From Liriodendron chinense (Eukaryota; Streptophyta; Magnoliopsida; Magnoliales; Magnoliaceae): a stretch of DNA of 64,000 nt. The position numbers and the translations under genes were made by a program. Below, piece by piece: positions 23,001-35,587 of the stretch. Position 1 is the stretch's first letter, and each line of letters opens with the position of its first letter. Below the pieces are notes generated by a model. The model had not been told where the DNA came from and ran no database searches. It saw only the letters and a list, made by a program, of their open reading frames with translations. The DNA lies in NCBI GenBank assembly GCA_003013855.2, contig PVNU02004165.1:62001-126000 (forward strand). Reading direction: 5' to 3'.

Positions 23001-26000
23001 CCCCAGTCCAGCCTGTCAAAGGCCTTCTCCATATGCAACTTTAATAAAAAGTTTCCCCCTCTGACTTTCTTGCTTATGCCGCGGCGTAGCTCTTGGGCCA
23101 AAGCACAGTTTTCGACTATACTCATCCCCTTGACAAACGCACCCTACTCCAGTGAAATAATATTGGGCAAAATTGCACTAAGTCTGTTCGCAATGACCTT
23201 TGAAATAATTTTATACAGACAGTTACATAGGCTGATTGGCCTAAAGTTTGAGAATTTTGACGGGGATGTGGACTTGGGGATGAGGCAAATCAGAGACGAA
23301 GTAAAATCTCTAGGCATTTCCTCCCCTCGAAAGAAAGACCTTGTAGCCTCAAAAATGTCTTGCCCTACTATGTCCCAGCATCCCCTAAAGAATGCCCCAG
23401 AAAAGCCATTGGGACCTGGAGCTGCATCTTCCAACATAGATTGCACTGCTTGGAACACCTCTTCTATAGTCGGATCCGCCAAAAGGAACTCATTATCTTC
23501 ACTGGAAACACATTCTGGGATAGCTTCGGAAAGCTCCCCAGCGTGGCAAACTGGCTCAGCTTGGAGCAAGTTAGAGAAGAACTTAATCGCAGCAGTCTTA
23601 AGGGCTTGCTGCCCTGTAACTACATTACCATTTTCCAGCTTCATCTCCTTAAAGATGGATCTTCTAGCATGCTCCGTAGCCATACTGTGAAAATATTTAG
23701 TGTTACGGTCACCTTTGGTCGGCCATCGGTTACGGGATTTCTGTTTCCAGAAGATCTCCTCCAGAAATTCTAGACGGTTCAGCTCTTGGGTGGCTTCATG
23801 CAGTTTCTTCTGCAAGGTGCTATCCTCAGAACCTTGAGCCACATTCTCTGCCTGGGCCACTACCACTTCAGCTGATTTAAGCTGCTGGAAAATGTTCCCA
23901 AATATCTGCTTGTTCCACCCTTTCAGTGCTTGTTTGACATTCTGCATCTTTCTAGACAAGACTAGCATCGGCTTCCCAATGATATCAGACTTTCAGGCCC
24001 TCTTAACTGTCTCCTGAAATGATTCGTGTTGCATCCACATGCGTTGAAATCTAAAGGGCTTTGGGAAGTTTCTCACCTCCTCCGGAAAAGCAAGCACAAG
24101 GGGGGCGTGGTCGGAGCCAACTCTAGGAAGGTGTCTCACCTGAAAATTCAGGAAAGCATCCATCCAAGCGTTATTGCAGTAAGCTCTATCTAATCTTGCC
24201 CAAACACGGGCTTGGCCAGATTGGTTATTGCACCAAGTAAACCTACACCCCAAGAAGCCTGCATCAACTGGCCCAACCTTGTCTAAAGTCGAAGCAAATT
24301 CATTAGCACTCTGCAAATCAAAAAACCGTCCCCCTCTTCTTTCCGATTGCCCAATGACTCCATTAAAATCCCCACAAACCACCCATAGAATCCTGCACAA
24401 TGATGCTTGTCGTTCCAGCTGATACCAAAGCTGTCTTCTCATAACCCTCGAACACTTAGCATAAACAATTGTCGCTAAGACCTTAACCGCATTCCCCTGA
24501 GACCCTATCTGCATTGCAATCATCTGGTTAGAGACTTCAATCACATCTAATACCAGATAAGACTTGTAAAAAATCCTAACTTTACCCCCTTCAGCCTCAT
24601 TTGATAAAGAAGGATGGAAGCCAAATTTTAGGTCTGTGCGCACTCTTTTGTTATCCCCAAGCATAGGCTCCAGGATCGCCATCACTATTGGCTTCACCTG
24701 CCTGATCAACCTTCTAATCGTATGGATAATGGATTTATTTCCTACGCCCCGACCATTCCAGATAAGGATGCTATCCATCTACCCTACCGTCTCCTGTCTC
24801 AGCCCGTCTTTTCAGTTTCCTAAGGCGCCCGTCCCACCCCTTGACGAATCCTATGCTTCCTCCCCCCGGTGTAGCCAGCTTACCAGCCCTCTCTGCTGCA
24901 TCTTCGTTATTTTTCTTTCTACTCCGAACCCAAGCCCACTTTGATAACTTTCCAACAGGACTGTTGCCATCTTTTGATTCGACTTCCACCTTGTCCCCAT
25001 TTCCATTCTCTGCCTCCTGGCTTGAATTGTCTAGCTCCTCTGAGTCTTCTATATTACTGTGCATCTACCGAGAGCCTGTGACTTCTACCCTTCCATTCCC
25101 CCCTGTTTGATCTGCCTCCAAAGAACATTGTACACAGTCTACCCCATTTTCATCAACAACCATCTGTATTCGATTTTCATCGTGAGGGTGGTATGTTCCT
25201 TCTCCTGTCTGAACACAACCTTGTAGATGTGGTGATCGAATCCTCAACTCTTTGTAAGATTCCCCAGCAGCTAGGCTGATATCCCTCCTCCCCTTCATCA
25301 TCTCTATTGCATGACCTGGAACAGTAGCAGATTCATTACAGAATTGAAGAAAGTGATTATTGAAGAAGGGAGACATATCCACTGATAGCTGCAAACCCTT
25401 CTAAAGTTGAAGGTCTCCTGCGAGCCAGCTGGAGAGGGAACGAATTCCAGTTAGCAATCTTTGGGTCTTCTGGCTCCTCCTTGAACAAATTCTCCTCTCT
25501 AAGAGGGCTACTTCGTACCGAGAGGGCTTTAGCGACGCCATAAGGCCTACCCAAATTCATAGGCTGCATTGAATCTAAAGGCACAGAATTCGCAACAACA
25601 TCTGAAGCCAGAGAGATACAATAACCACAATTGGTTTGCTGGGAGTCTTTTAGTATATCTGGTGTTCCTTTGGTGAGATCATCCATGATTATTAGATTTT
25701 CTGGATGCATTTCCTCTACTGTATCATCACCCTCAGCTACACTTCCCTTTTCAAGGACCATTCTACAATCTGTTGTTGAGACCAACAAACCATCCACTCT
25801 CTGCCTATACCGACTATCTCCTCGCGATGACTCATTTTCGATCTCTAGGGTGGGCATGTCCTGATCTCCAGGAGGCCCAACTTTACCTCTCTGCTGCATA
25901 AAAGGCCGTGAGACATTTACACGAACACTTGCCTGGTCATCTTTCGTGATTTGATTTCTGTCTATCTGCTGTAGGGATGATTGTTAGGCATTTTCGCAAA

Positions 26001-29000
26001 CACCTACCTGGGCGTCTCCAGGCTTCCCGTCGCTGAGTTGCAGCTTCTCAGATGTGTCCTTCTCAATTATCACTATGGAGTCATCTCCACCAACATCAGC
26101 CAGAATTGGGTTTTGTGGATAATGGAACACTTGTTCAACCCATTTCCTTGTGTTCTCCCTTTATCCAGCTGACTCCGTTGAGTATCCGCTCTGAGCTTCC
26201 AGCCCTCCTACCTTTTCTGTGGTCTCTAGAAAAGCCCATACCGGGAAGGATTTTCTTGCCGCTACTAGGTTCCTGACCTGAAATGGATCAACCCCTGGTC
26301 TCAGTCTAACCCTGACCCTTGCCACCACTTGGACTAGACCCAAAATCGAGCACCTATCCACCTGGCCAGAACCGTACCAAACATCCTTCCTAACCCTTTA
26401 AAAATTGATTCCATCCAGGCGTGCGTCGGGATTCCAAACAGACGAATCCAAACTCCCTCCTCCCCAAATACACTATTCGGCAACCAAGCTTCCAGTCTAG
26501 CTAGACCCATACTTCCGTGTAGCTTCAACTCTGAGAAAAAGGATAGGTATTCCAGTCTAGTTTTGAATCCTATAAGGAATCTATCCGCACCTATTTGGGC
26601 GATATCAATTGCAGAGGTTGCATATTTAGATTTTCTGATGCTCTAAATCAGACGAGCAATAGTCACTGAACTATCCTCCGCAATGCCCACCACTGCCAGC
26701 CCCAGCTCTTGCTTTTTTTTACGGATTTCCATAGGATTTTCCATGAAGGAGATATTATCCAAACAGGTGCCCTGCACTAAAGCTCTAGAGTTCTCTAGAA
26801 CCAATTCTCACTGAGGTACTCCGGACTTGGGGATCGTTCCCTTGGCCACTTTGAGATAAGATGGCTCCACTTCCTTTGCTATGATCTGAAGAGGATTTTT
26901 GGATAGATTGGAAGTGGGCCTTTTCTGAATCGGCACCCAAGCCTTCGTCCCCTTTCTCGGCTTAGCCATGGACACAGTGACAACCCTTTCGTCTATCATC
27001 TTCCTATTCAGCACTTCAATTGCCTTGTTCGCATCTGCTGCATATAGAAATCTGATGAAACTGTATCCCTTTTCTTTTCTCCAAGGTCCTCTCCCCTAGA
27101 AGGAAGACATCCGTTATCTTACCATATCGCCCAAAAATTCTCCCCAAATCGTCTTCAGAGGTATCAAATGTCAGATTCCCAACGAAAAGACTAAAATCTA
27201 GACTAACTGAGCGATTTTTCTGGATGAGATGCCATTCATCCCCCTCCATCCCTTATTTCTGGGTTCCTGTCCTAAATTGATCTCTGCACCTTGATGTTGA
27301 AAGGATGTACAAATATGATCATTCGGGCAGACTCCGAAAAAAAAAAAAATTCAATGGGCCTCGCCTATTATATAAACCCAAAACAGCAACCACACAAAAT
27401 AACATCCAACACAGCCTTTGACCTCCGCAGCAAACAAGCAAAATATAAAAGCTGGGAGCCTACAAACCAACCTAATTTAGCTGGGCCAACCCCAAACTAA
27501 GACACCCCACTTGCACAAGGCTAAGATGCACAATAGCCACTTCACTCCATCTGCAACAAGGATGCTCCTCGGCCTTCCTCCATTCAGACCTCAAACATCC
27601 CTCACAGCCAACTGTTACTACCCAGGCAACTCTGTGAAGATAATAACATCTCCAAATACGTCCAGCAGGCTAAGATGGGGGTACATTTGATGTAGGGCCC
27701 AAAGGATTTAGGGTTCATTTCAGAGAGGGGAATCCTCTCGTGGAGCTCAAGATGCTTCTGATGCCAGGTTTTTGGTTCTGAGGTCCCCTATTCCAGTCTA
27801 AGGTGCGTGAAGGAAGAGGGTTGAGCATGTTTCAAGAGAAAATGGACTAAAAAAAGATCAAGGGAAGTAACAGAAAATCAGGAATTTCGGATTCCTGACG
27901 GTTTTCTAGTGGATTCCTGACACTTCTAGACCATCGGCATCGTCGGGCACTCGACAACACTTAATCGGGCTCCTGACACCAGGAGGACCAACAACTCTCT
28001 TGGCAATTTTGATCATCATCGAGCGCCCGACAGTTTTTCGATGGTCGTCCAACGTTTTTCCGATGGTCGTCCGAAATGTAGTAGAATTTCAGACTTCTTT
28101 AGATAGTTTTGGACAGTTTCAAGTGTACGGCACTTTCACGATAGTTCGGGTCGTACGCCCAATGGCTCGGAACTATCACAAGACATATTTTTGCAATTTT
28201 TCAGATTTCTATGCGAATTGATTAGGCTTTGTTTGGATGCATTTAACTTTCTTTAAGATGTAAGAAAGTTACATGTGACCAAGTTACATATGATACTTGG
28301 TTACATGCAATCCTGTTTAGATGGAAGATGTTACTTGGTTACATGTTACTTATAACATGTGTTTGAGTAACATGTAACTTTGTTACATGTTAATGACTTT
28401 ATATTCACATCTAATATATATGGCGATAATGGATACATCTCAACACTCAATTCAGATGGGATTAGGCTTGACTCAATGTATATCATTTTACCAAGCACAT
28501 CAAATTGAGTAGCATAGGCCAATTTTTAGGCTAATTTCATCATCCAATGGGCCATAAAAAGTGGAATATTGTCATAAAGAACTAATTACAATCAAATTAC
28601 ACCATTGAATCATGGGATTAGATCTCATTCATAAGATTAGATCCAATTAAATCGATGTACCGATCATGGGACCAGTCCCATTCGGCAACCCAGCAGACAA
28701 TGGTGGCCCACTATCTGGACACATCACGTAAGATTAGGCCCATCATTACACAAGATGGATGGATCGGATCCAACATATGATATTTAAGAGTGGGCCTAAA
28801 TGAGAGGCCCAACACATGAACTCGTGGGATAGGCACTGGACAGGGCCTAGTGGACAGGGCCAGGCACTGGCCCCTTCTCAAACACAAAAGGTCAGGTGGC
28901 CACTACTGAAATAAAAAGGAAGAAAGAAAGGAAAGCATAACCCTAACCGAGTGCAGCTACCACTGCCTTCTCACTCGGCCTACAGCAAGAACCGAGAAGC

Positions 29001-32000
29001 CCTCAGCTTGGCCTCAAACCGTTGCCGCTAACCTTGCCCTTTGCTTCTTTAAGGAGCTTTGGAGGTCCAATTTTGACAGCAATGGTTGCTTCTTTCGTCT
29101 CTTCATCAATATTGCAAGTTGCTGTGAATCTTCCTTACAAACTTTTGTTTGAAAAATCCAAACTTTGGATACTATCAAGTAGCATGCTACTTGAAACTCA
29201 TCATTTTGGAATGTTAGATTTTGAAAAATGTAGCATGTAACTTGGATTCATGATACTATGAAGTCGCATGTGACTTCAAGCATCCAAACACCACATGCTA
29301 TGAAGTCATATGCGACTTGGACTCATCTTAACCAAGTTACATGCTATCCAAACGGCCCCTTAGGATTCTTCTCAATTATTTTTTTAGGGTTTTTTTAGGG
29401 TTAGTTTATTTTATAATAATAGCTTAAGCTCATTGTTATTTATCTTAGATTAATCTAAAATAAAATTTGAGTTTTACTCTTATTTCTTGTGGATTCGAGA
29501 GTTTTCTCTCCTGGATTCAAGGAAGCTCAGTTGAATAGTTTCGAAAGCCTTGTGGATTGTAGGTATTTATCCATGAGAGAGACAGTGATCATTCTTACCA
29601 CATCTATGCCTGCGCCCAAGGCTGAAGGTCCTGATGATGGGAAGAAATCGAATCAAAGATGGAGCTTAGAGTCTGCGGCCCCAAAAGAATGGCTGGAATT
29701 GGGATGAAGGGGGGAGGGAACCACTGCTGAGGATATCATCCAATCTGAGCTTCTGGACTGCCCTAATCCTTACATGCAGTAATCACCTTTGTACCTCCAG
29801 CAAGCCAGCCTAATATCCCAGTACCAAACAGGAGGAACATAGGCTCCTCTGGTCCTCAATCCTCGAACATGCTTAATAGAGGGCTGAATTGGAGCTGGGA
29901 CAATTGCAGCTGCACAGTGGAAGAACCATTTCAAGAGATTTGGAATGACCGAAACAGGACAGGGCTGGTAAGAGAGAAGTGAAGCGGACCACTGTCTTCG
30001 ATCACATTAAGCGGACCACTGTCTTCGATCACATTATGATGGAGATGGGCTTCGGTAGGTCTCTCTTTAGAGAGAAATGGATAACGATATAAGAAATAGG
30101 GATCTAGTTCCAGCGAATAGACCCTACTCTAGTTATATCCAAGGTAAAGCAGCCTCTTGTTTCCATTGGGAGTTCTGCATGATTCCATGGCAACCTGTCA
30201 GCTTCTCCTGAGGTTCCACTTCGGGCTAAAATGTCTACAACCAAGTTACATTCCCTATCTGTATGGACAACTTCATAATTGGAACCTAATAGTTCTTTTT
30301 GGATGTCTCTCACTATGTACCATATCTTCCAATGAGGTCTTGATTGGGGTCCTTGACACAGTCGGTGATAACCTTAGAAATCTTATTTTAGAACCGTGTT
30401 TTGAAAGCTTAGCTCTTGCATAACCGTATTCCATCCAACATTGCCCGGGTTCCTTTACCGTGTTCGTGACTTGGCCGTACTTATGGTAGAATGCCAGAGA
30501 AGATTGCCGCGAGCTGAACCACCCACATTTAATTTAACCCATCCTTCTCGTGGTAGCCTCCATTTGAGAAGCTTCAGTGTTCTTAGATTTCCTTGGGAGT
30601 GCTCCTTCCCCACCACTTGGGGCTGATCTACTCCATGTTGATGAGTCTACAAAACTATGCAAAAATAGTGTCCACCAACCGGTCGGCCAGTGGACATTGT
30701 CATAGTGAGTGATTGGATAGATTTCGACAGTCTCAAACCGTTCGGCCAATCGGTCTACTGGAGGCTCCGACCGGTCGTCCAACCGGTCAAATTATTGAGG
30801 CAACAAGACATTTTTTGGGCAAAACTCTCTGGACCGATTTGGTCGGTCACCGACAGATCGGCCGACCGGTCGGACGTCGTGCGGGATCCAGATATCTTAC
30901 GCAATTTCGCGCTACATGTTTCCAAATCAGGAGAGAGTCCTATTTAAACTCTTCATAATCTTGTTGGGAGGAATGCTAAGTAATACCAAGGTGCTCTAAT
31001 ATGAGATTAGGGTTTTGGGTGAGAGGATTGTGAGGTTTAAGAGCTTTTGTTCATCTTTGGTATCTACTTGGGTAGATTAGCTCTATAATCATCTAATATT
31101 CATAGTGAAGGTGTCGCTTTGTGCTGTGGTTTTTTTCCGCAAGGGTTTTCCACGTAAATTCATTTGCTTTTGCGTCGATTGCTTGTGTGGCTGTGTGGTG
31201 ATTGTTTGATCTTCTTCAGTGCTTTTGGTGACCGGATTTCCAACAAGTGGTATCGGAGATATAGTTGGAAGGTTGAAGAAGAAGTTTTCTGAAACGATCT
31301 CATGGCTTCAAGTACGAAGTTCGACGTTGAGAAGTTCTCGGGCAAAAACAACTTTGAGTTGTGGAAGGTGAAGATACATGCCGTCCTAACTCAGCAAGGG
31401 ATCGTGAACGTCCTTGGAAAGTGACCTGTTGAGGTGAAAGATGATGAGTAGATAAAGATGGATGAGAAGGTAATGGCCTCAATCCAATTGTGCCTTGTTG
31501 ATGACGTCCTCTATAACATCATGAAGGAGAAGATCGTTGTAAAGACATGGACCAAGCTAGAGAACATCTATGCGAAGAAGTCTCTAAAAAATCTCATGTA
31601 TCTAATGATGCAACTCTTCACTTTGAAGATGGCGGAGGGGACAGATGCAGAGGACCACATTAGCATGTTCAACAAACTGATTTACAAGTTGCTTGATTTT
31701 GGTGAGCAGATGAATGACGAGTATCAAGCCTTGATCTTACTGAACTCGCTTCGTAGTTCATATGAGTCACTCAGGGACTCGTTGTGCGCGAGGAGGGACA
31801 CTATTAGTGTTGAGACCGTTGTCTTAGCCCTTCAGTCGAAGGAAATGAGACAAAAGAGCGGTGATGCTAATTCTTCCTCCGATGCATTGATTTCCTCAAT
31901 GTTCCATAAGTCATATTAACAACCTTTGTTTTCTTATCTTCATTGGTTCTTTGTCATCTTGAACATAGTGGTTAAGTAGCTTTGTACTCTCAACCAAGAG

Positions 32001-32206
32001 AAGGATTTGTTCCATCTAAACCAGAAAATTCTTTGAATTTAAGTTAAAAAACACCACACCAGTTAGATATGCGATATTGGCTACTGTAAGAGCCCAAGCT
32101 GAGGATGAAGTTGAAACGATAGGGAGTTCTCTGTCAACTCTCTTCTTGCTTCGATGGCATAAAAAAGTTCAAAATGCTAAGAGAGTTTAAAAATCTTCTC
32201 CAAACG

Positions 32207-32279
<73 letters not shown>

Positions 32280-32873
32280 AAAAAAACTATTTATATATTT
32301 TTTTCAATGTATAACATAAGAGGTAGTTTTCTGTAAAAGAGCACAATTGATGTTAATTATAAAGATATTCTAAAGGGAGGTTGATTTTCAGTGGTTGGAT
32401 CTTGCTGATCTGTTGCGATTGGATCTTGTTGATCTGTCAGTTTGATTTTGATAAGTTTGTTTATTAAATATATCTAATCTATTGTATATTACAATGTTCT
32501 ATGTGACTTAAGTGGGCCACAAATGACATCGATTGGAATCTAGGCAATGGATTTGAACTATATGGATCAATAACATAAGCAATAGGGGCTGTCTTCAAAG
32601 AATGTGGTTGTGTACATATTACATAGACCCTTGGAGTGTCGATTTTATACAGGAGGCAAGTCATAAGGTTGTGTGGTCTTTGTTGGAATACGCAAGTTTG
32701 GAGACAATGTATGGATGAGGAGGTCATTAATGATAAAACTCTCTCCTCAATCCCCAACTTAGTTTACCCAATTGGCTATTCACAATCCAATTCAAAAGAG
32801 TGCAAGAACGAGGATGAAGTGACAGCCAATTGAAGATGAATTTCCTTACCCACCCATAAGGGGAGAGAGAGCT

Positions 32874-32918
<45 letters not shown>

Positions 32919-34643
32919 AAAAATACAAAAATACCCCTACATATGAGAGAAAACTCAACATGAGTCCAGGGGCAGAAAAGAGAAAAAAGCCTGAACATGT
33001 ACAGTAAAAATACTATACACAAGGAGGGTCGGGGCCCCACAACTACGGCCATCCAGCCGTACTATCACCCCCCTCAAACTGATGTGAGTCGTTGACAAGC
33101 AGCATTTTGCTAACAAGGAAAGAATGACAAGCAATAAGTAGCATCTTCGTAAGAATATCAGCTATCTGATCCTGGGACGCCACATGGGGAAGAGAGATGA
33201 TGCCGGATTGATATTTCTCCCGAATGAAGTGACAATTAACCTCAATGTGTTTTGTCCTCTCATGAAAGATGTGGTTGGAAGCAATCTGGACTGCACTGAA
33301 GTTATTCACATAGAGAGGAGTTGGCGAGGGAACGTGAAGCCCAATGTCACCGAGGAGCCCATGAAGCCATACAATCTCACTACATGTAGCAAACATCGTG
33401 CGATATTCGACCTCGGTGCTGGACTTCGAGACAGTAGCTTGCTTCTTGCACTTCTAAGAAATAAGGGAGGAGCCAAGAAAGATGCAATAACCAGTACTTG
33501 AATGGCGAGTGACAGCACAACCCCCCTAATCTGCATCAGAGTAAGTCCGAAGATCCAGAGGGGAGCTAGAAGGGAAGAACATAGACCTGCTCACTGTTCC
33601 ACGCAAATACCGGATAATCGGAAGGACAGAAGTCATATGGATGATCCGAGGAACAAAAACGAACTAACTGACGACTTAGACAGCACAGGCAATGTCCGGA
33701 CGAGTCATCGTCAATTATACAAGACCCCCTACCAAGCGACAATAAAGAGTAAGCTGCTCGAGTAAGTCGCCATCATCACGGCCATACTAAACATTCAGCT
33801 CCATGGGGGTTTGAACAACTTTCTAATCGGTCAACTGACCCAAAGAAATGAGGTCCGTGGTGTACTTACGTTGGCCAACAAGGAGCCCTCAGTTAGATCG
33901 GGAGACCTCAAGGTCGAGGAACTAGGCAAGAGGACCCAAATCCTTCATCTAGAAAGAGGATTGTAGAACTCTCTGCAACTCCATAATGCCAGAGGAATCA
34001 CTGCTGGTCAATAGGAGATCATCCACATATACCAAGACAATGACAATGACAATGACAATGCCACGGGAGGTAGTGCGAGTAAATAAGGTTCATGGCCACT
34101 CTGAGAGAATCCAGCACCAACAACCACATCGCGAAAGCTGGAAGTGTAGGCTATGTGGTCTTTCTACCTTACCTCAATTGTCTACTTCCTCTGATATCTT
34201 ATTAGCGGCCTCCACTTCATCCCATCGTCGTGGCTTGGGCAATGTGTCGTGCCTTGGCTACAACAAAGTAGGCCATGTGGTCTCTCAATGCCGCGAGTGG
34301 TGTACTTATTGTTGATGGACTGGACATGGTATTGTCGATTGCCGGACGAGGCCTTTTGCTTCCTCCCTGGGACGTGGTCGTGACCGTGAACGTAGTCGTG
34401 GCCATGGTCAAGCATTTACTGCCACATCTATTACTTCAATTTCTGCGCCTACTACGAGTGACACTGTCATCTCCTCCTCATCCTCACCACTGACTCTTGA
34501 TATGCTTCAGCAAATAGTACACGCCCTTTCCACTACGGGTCTGTTAGGTACCTCACATTTGCTTCCATGGTTCTTTGACTCTGGTGCTTCGAATCACATA
34601 ACCGGTGATAACTCCCACCTTTTTTATACAAGCAGGAAGTGAA

Positions 34644-34674
<31 letters not shown>

Positions 34675-35068
34675 GCTGCAAATCAAGCTGAAAGTGTCGT
34701 AGCTGTGGGCTGCGGATGGAGGAGTCACCAAAGCTGGAAGGGTTTGAAGGGGAGAGAAGCAAGGGAGCAGCTGCGGACGAAGCAGCCGTTGCTGACAAAG
34801 CTGGAAGAGCTGCGGACAGAGAAGCTGTAGACAGAGGAGCCACCACTGATGGTGCTAGAAGAGCTGCTGACGGAGCTGCAAATAAAGTTGTGAACAGAGG
34901 AGCTGTTGCTAACTGCTGGAAATGGGGAGGGCGCCAAATTTGTGGAAGACGGTGGGGACGAATCTGAGATGGGGCATCTCAGTTGGGGCAGGCGTGAGTA
35001 ACCTGCTCTAATACCATGACAACCTATTGAAGATGAATTTCCCTATTCACCCACAAGGGGAGAGAAAG

Positions 35069-35131
<63 letters not shown>

Positions 35132-35486
35132 AAAAATATTAAAATACCCCTACATATGAGAGAAAGACTCAACATGAGTCCAGGGGCAAAAAAGTAAAAA
35201 AGGCCTGAACATGTACAGTAAAAATACAATACACAGAGTGCTGGGGCCCCACAACTACGACTATCCAACCATACTATCATGAAGAACCATAGGATTGGCA
35301 GTGGTATGCCTCTTCGTAAAGCTTCAAAGGCATCTGCTTTCCTAGCGGCTCCTACAGCGATTTAACGTACGATGGGAGGTTCGCACCGTCTCCCTCTGGA
35401 ACTTGAAAATCAGGCTTTTGCACCCACCGATCTAGCAAGCTTATAAAAACTCGTCCGTTTGTCCCCTCTTACCCTCCTTGGAACGC

Positions 35487-35533
<47 letters not shown>

Positions 35534-35542
35534 CGAGAGCTT

Positions 35543-35587
<45 letters not shown>

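Larger units (their letters stand above)
20530..27290 (-). mobile_element. Near-full-length L1-type LINE (ORF1 + ORF2), minus strand
   Basis: On the minus strand a complete plant L1 layout is visible: ORF1 with RRM (27249 to 24771), overlapping ORF2 with endonuclease (24778 to 23993), reverse transcriptase (23968 to about 22412), zf-RVT (about 21600) and RNase H (21096 to 20618). The 3' end lies near 20530, next to a (TA)n tract. Several frameshifts and stops break both ORFs, and the RT catalytic box is altered, so it is immobile. At about 6.8 kb it is the largest single insertion in the CHY1 intron and lies antisense to the gene. Confidence 0.92.
32820..35279 (-). mobile_element. Compact copia element with internally inverted gag-protease block
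   Basis: Direct repeats at 32820-33067 and 35017-35279 (TGATAG...TGTCA on the minus strand) are flanked by TGAAG at 32815-32819 and 35280-35284. On the minus strand the primer site ATGGTATTAGAGCAG (35016 to 35002) follows the 5' LTR, and a purine tract (AGTTTGAGGGGGG) precedes the 3' LTR. RT and RNase H are read on the minus strand (34070 to 33080). The zinc-knuckle and protease segment (34100-34645) reads on the plus strand, opposite to the rest. A 30-nt G run marks one edge of that block. Both target duplications match, so the whole thing may have inserted as one unit. Confidence 0.85.

Noticed and set aside
22824..23690. 288-codon plus-strand open frame
   Set aside because: Shadow of the minus-strand LINE reverse transcriptase; its sequence is the antisense of recognised RT motifs.
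35355..35400. RFAPSPSG-like text suggesting a glutamyl-tRNA synthetase fragment
   Set aside because: Short chance match without the rest of the domain; the region looks like LTR promoter sequence.
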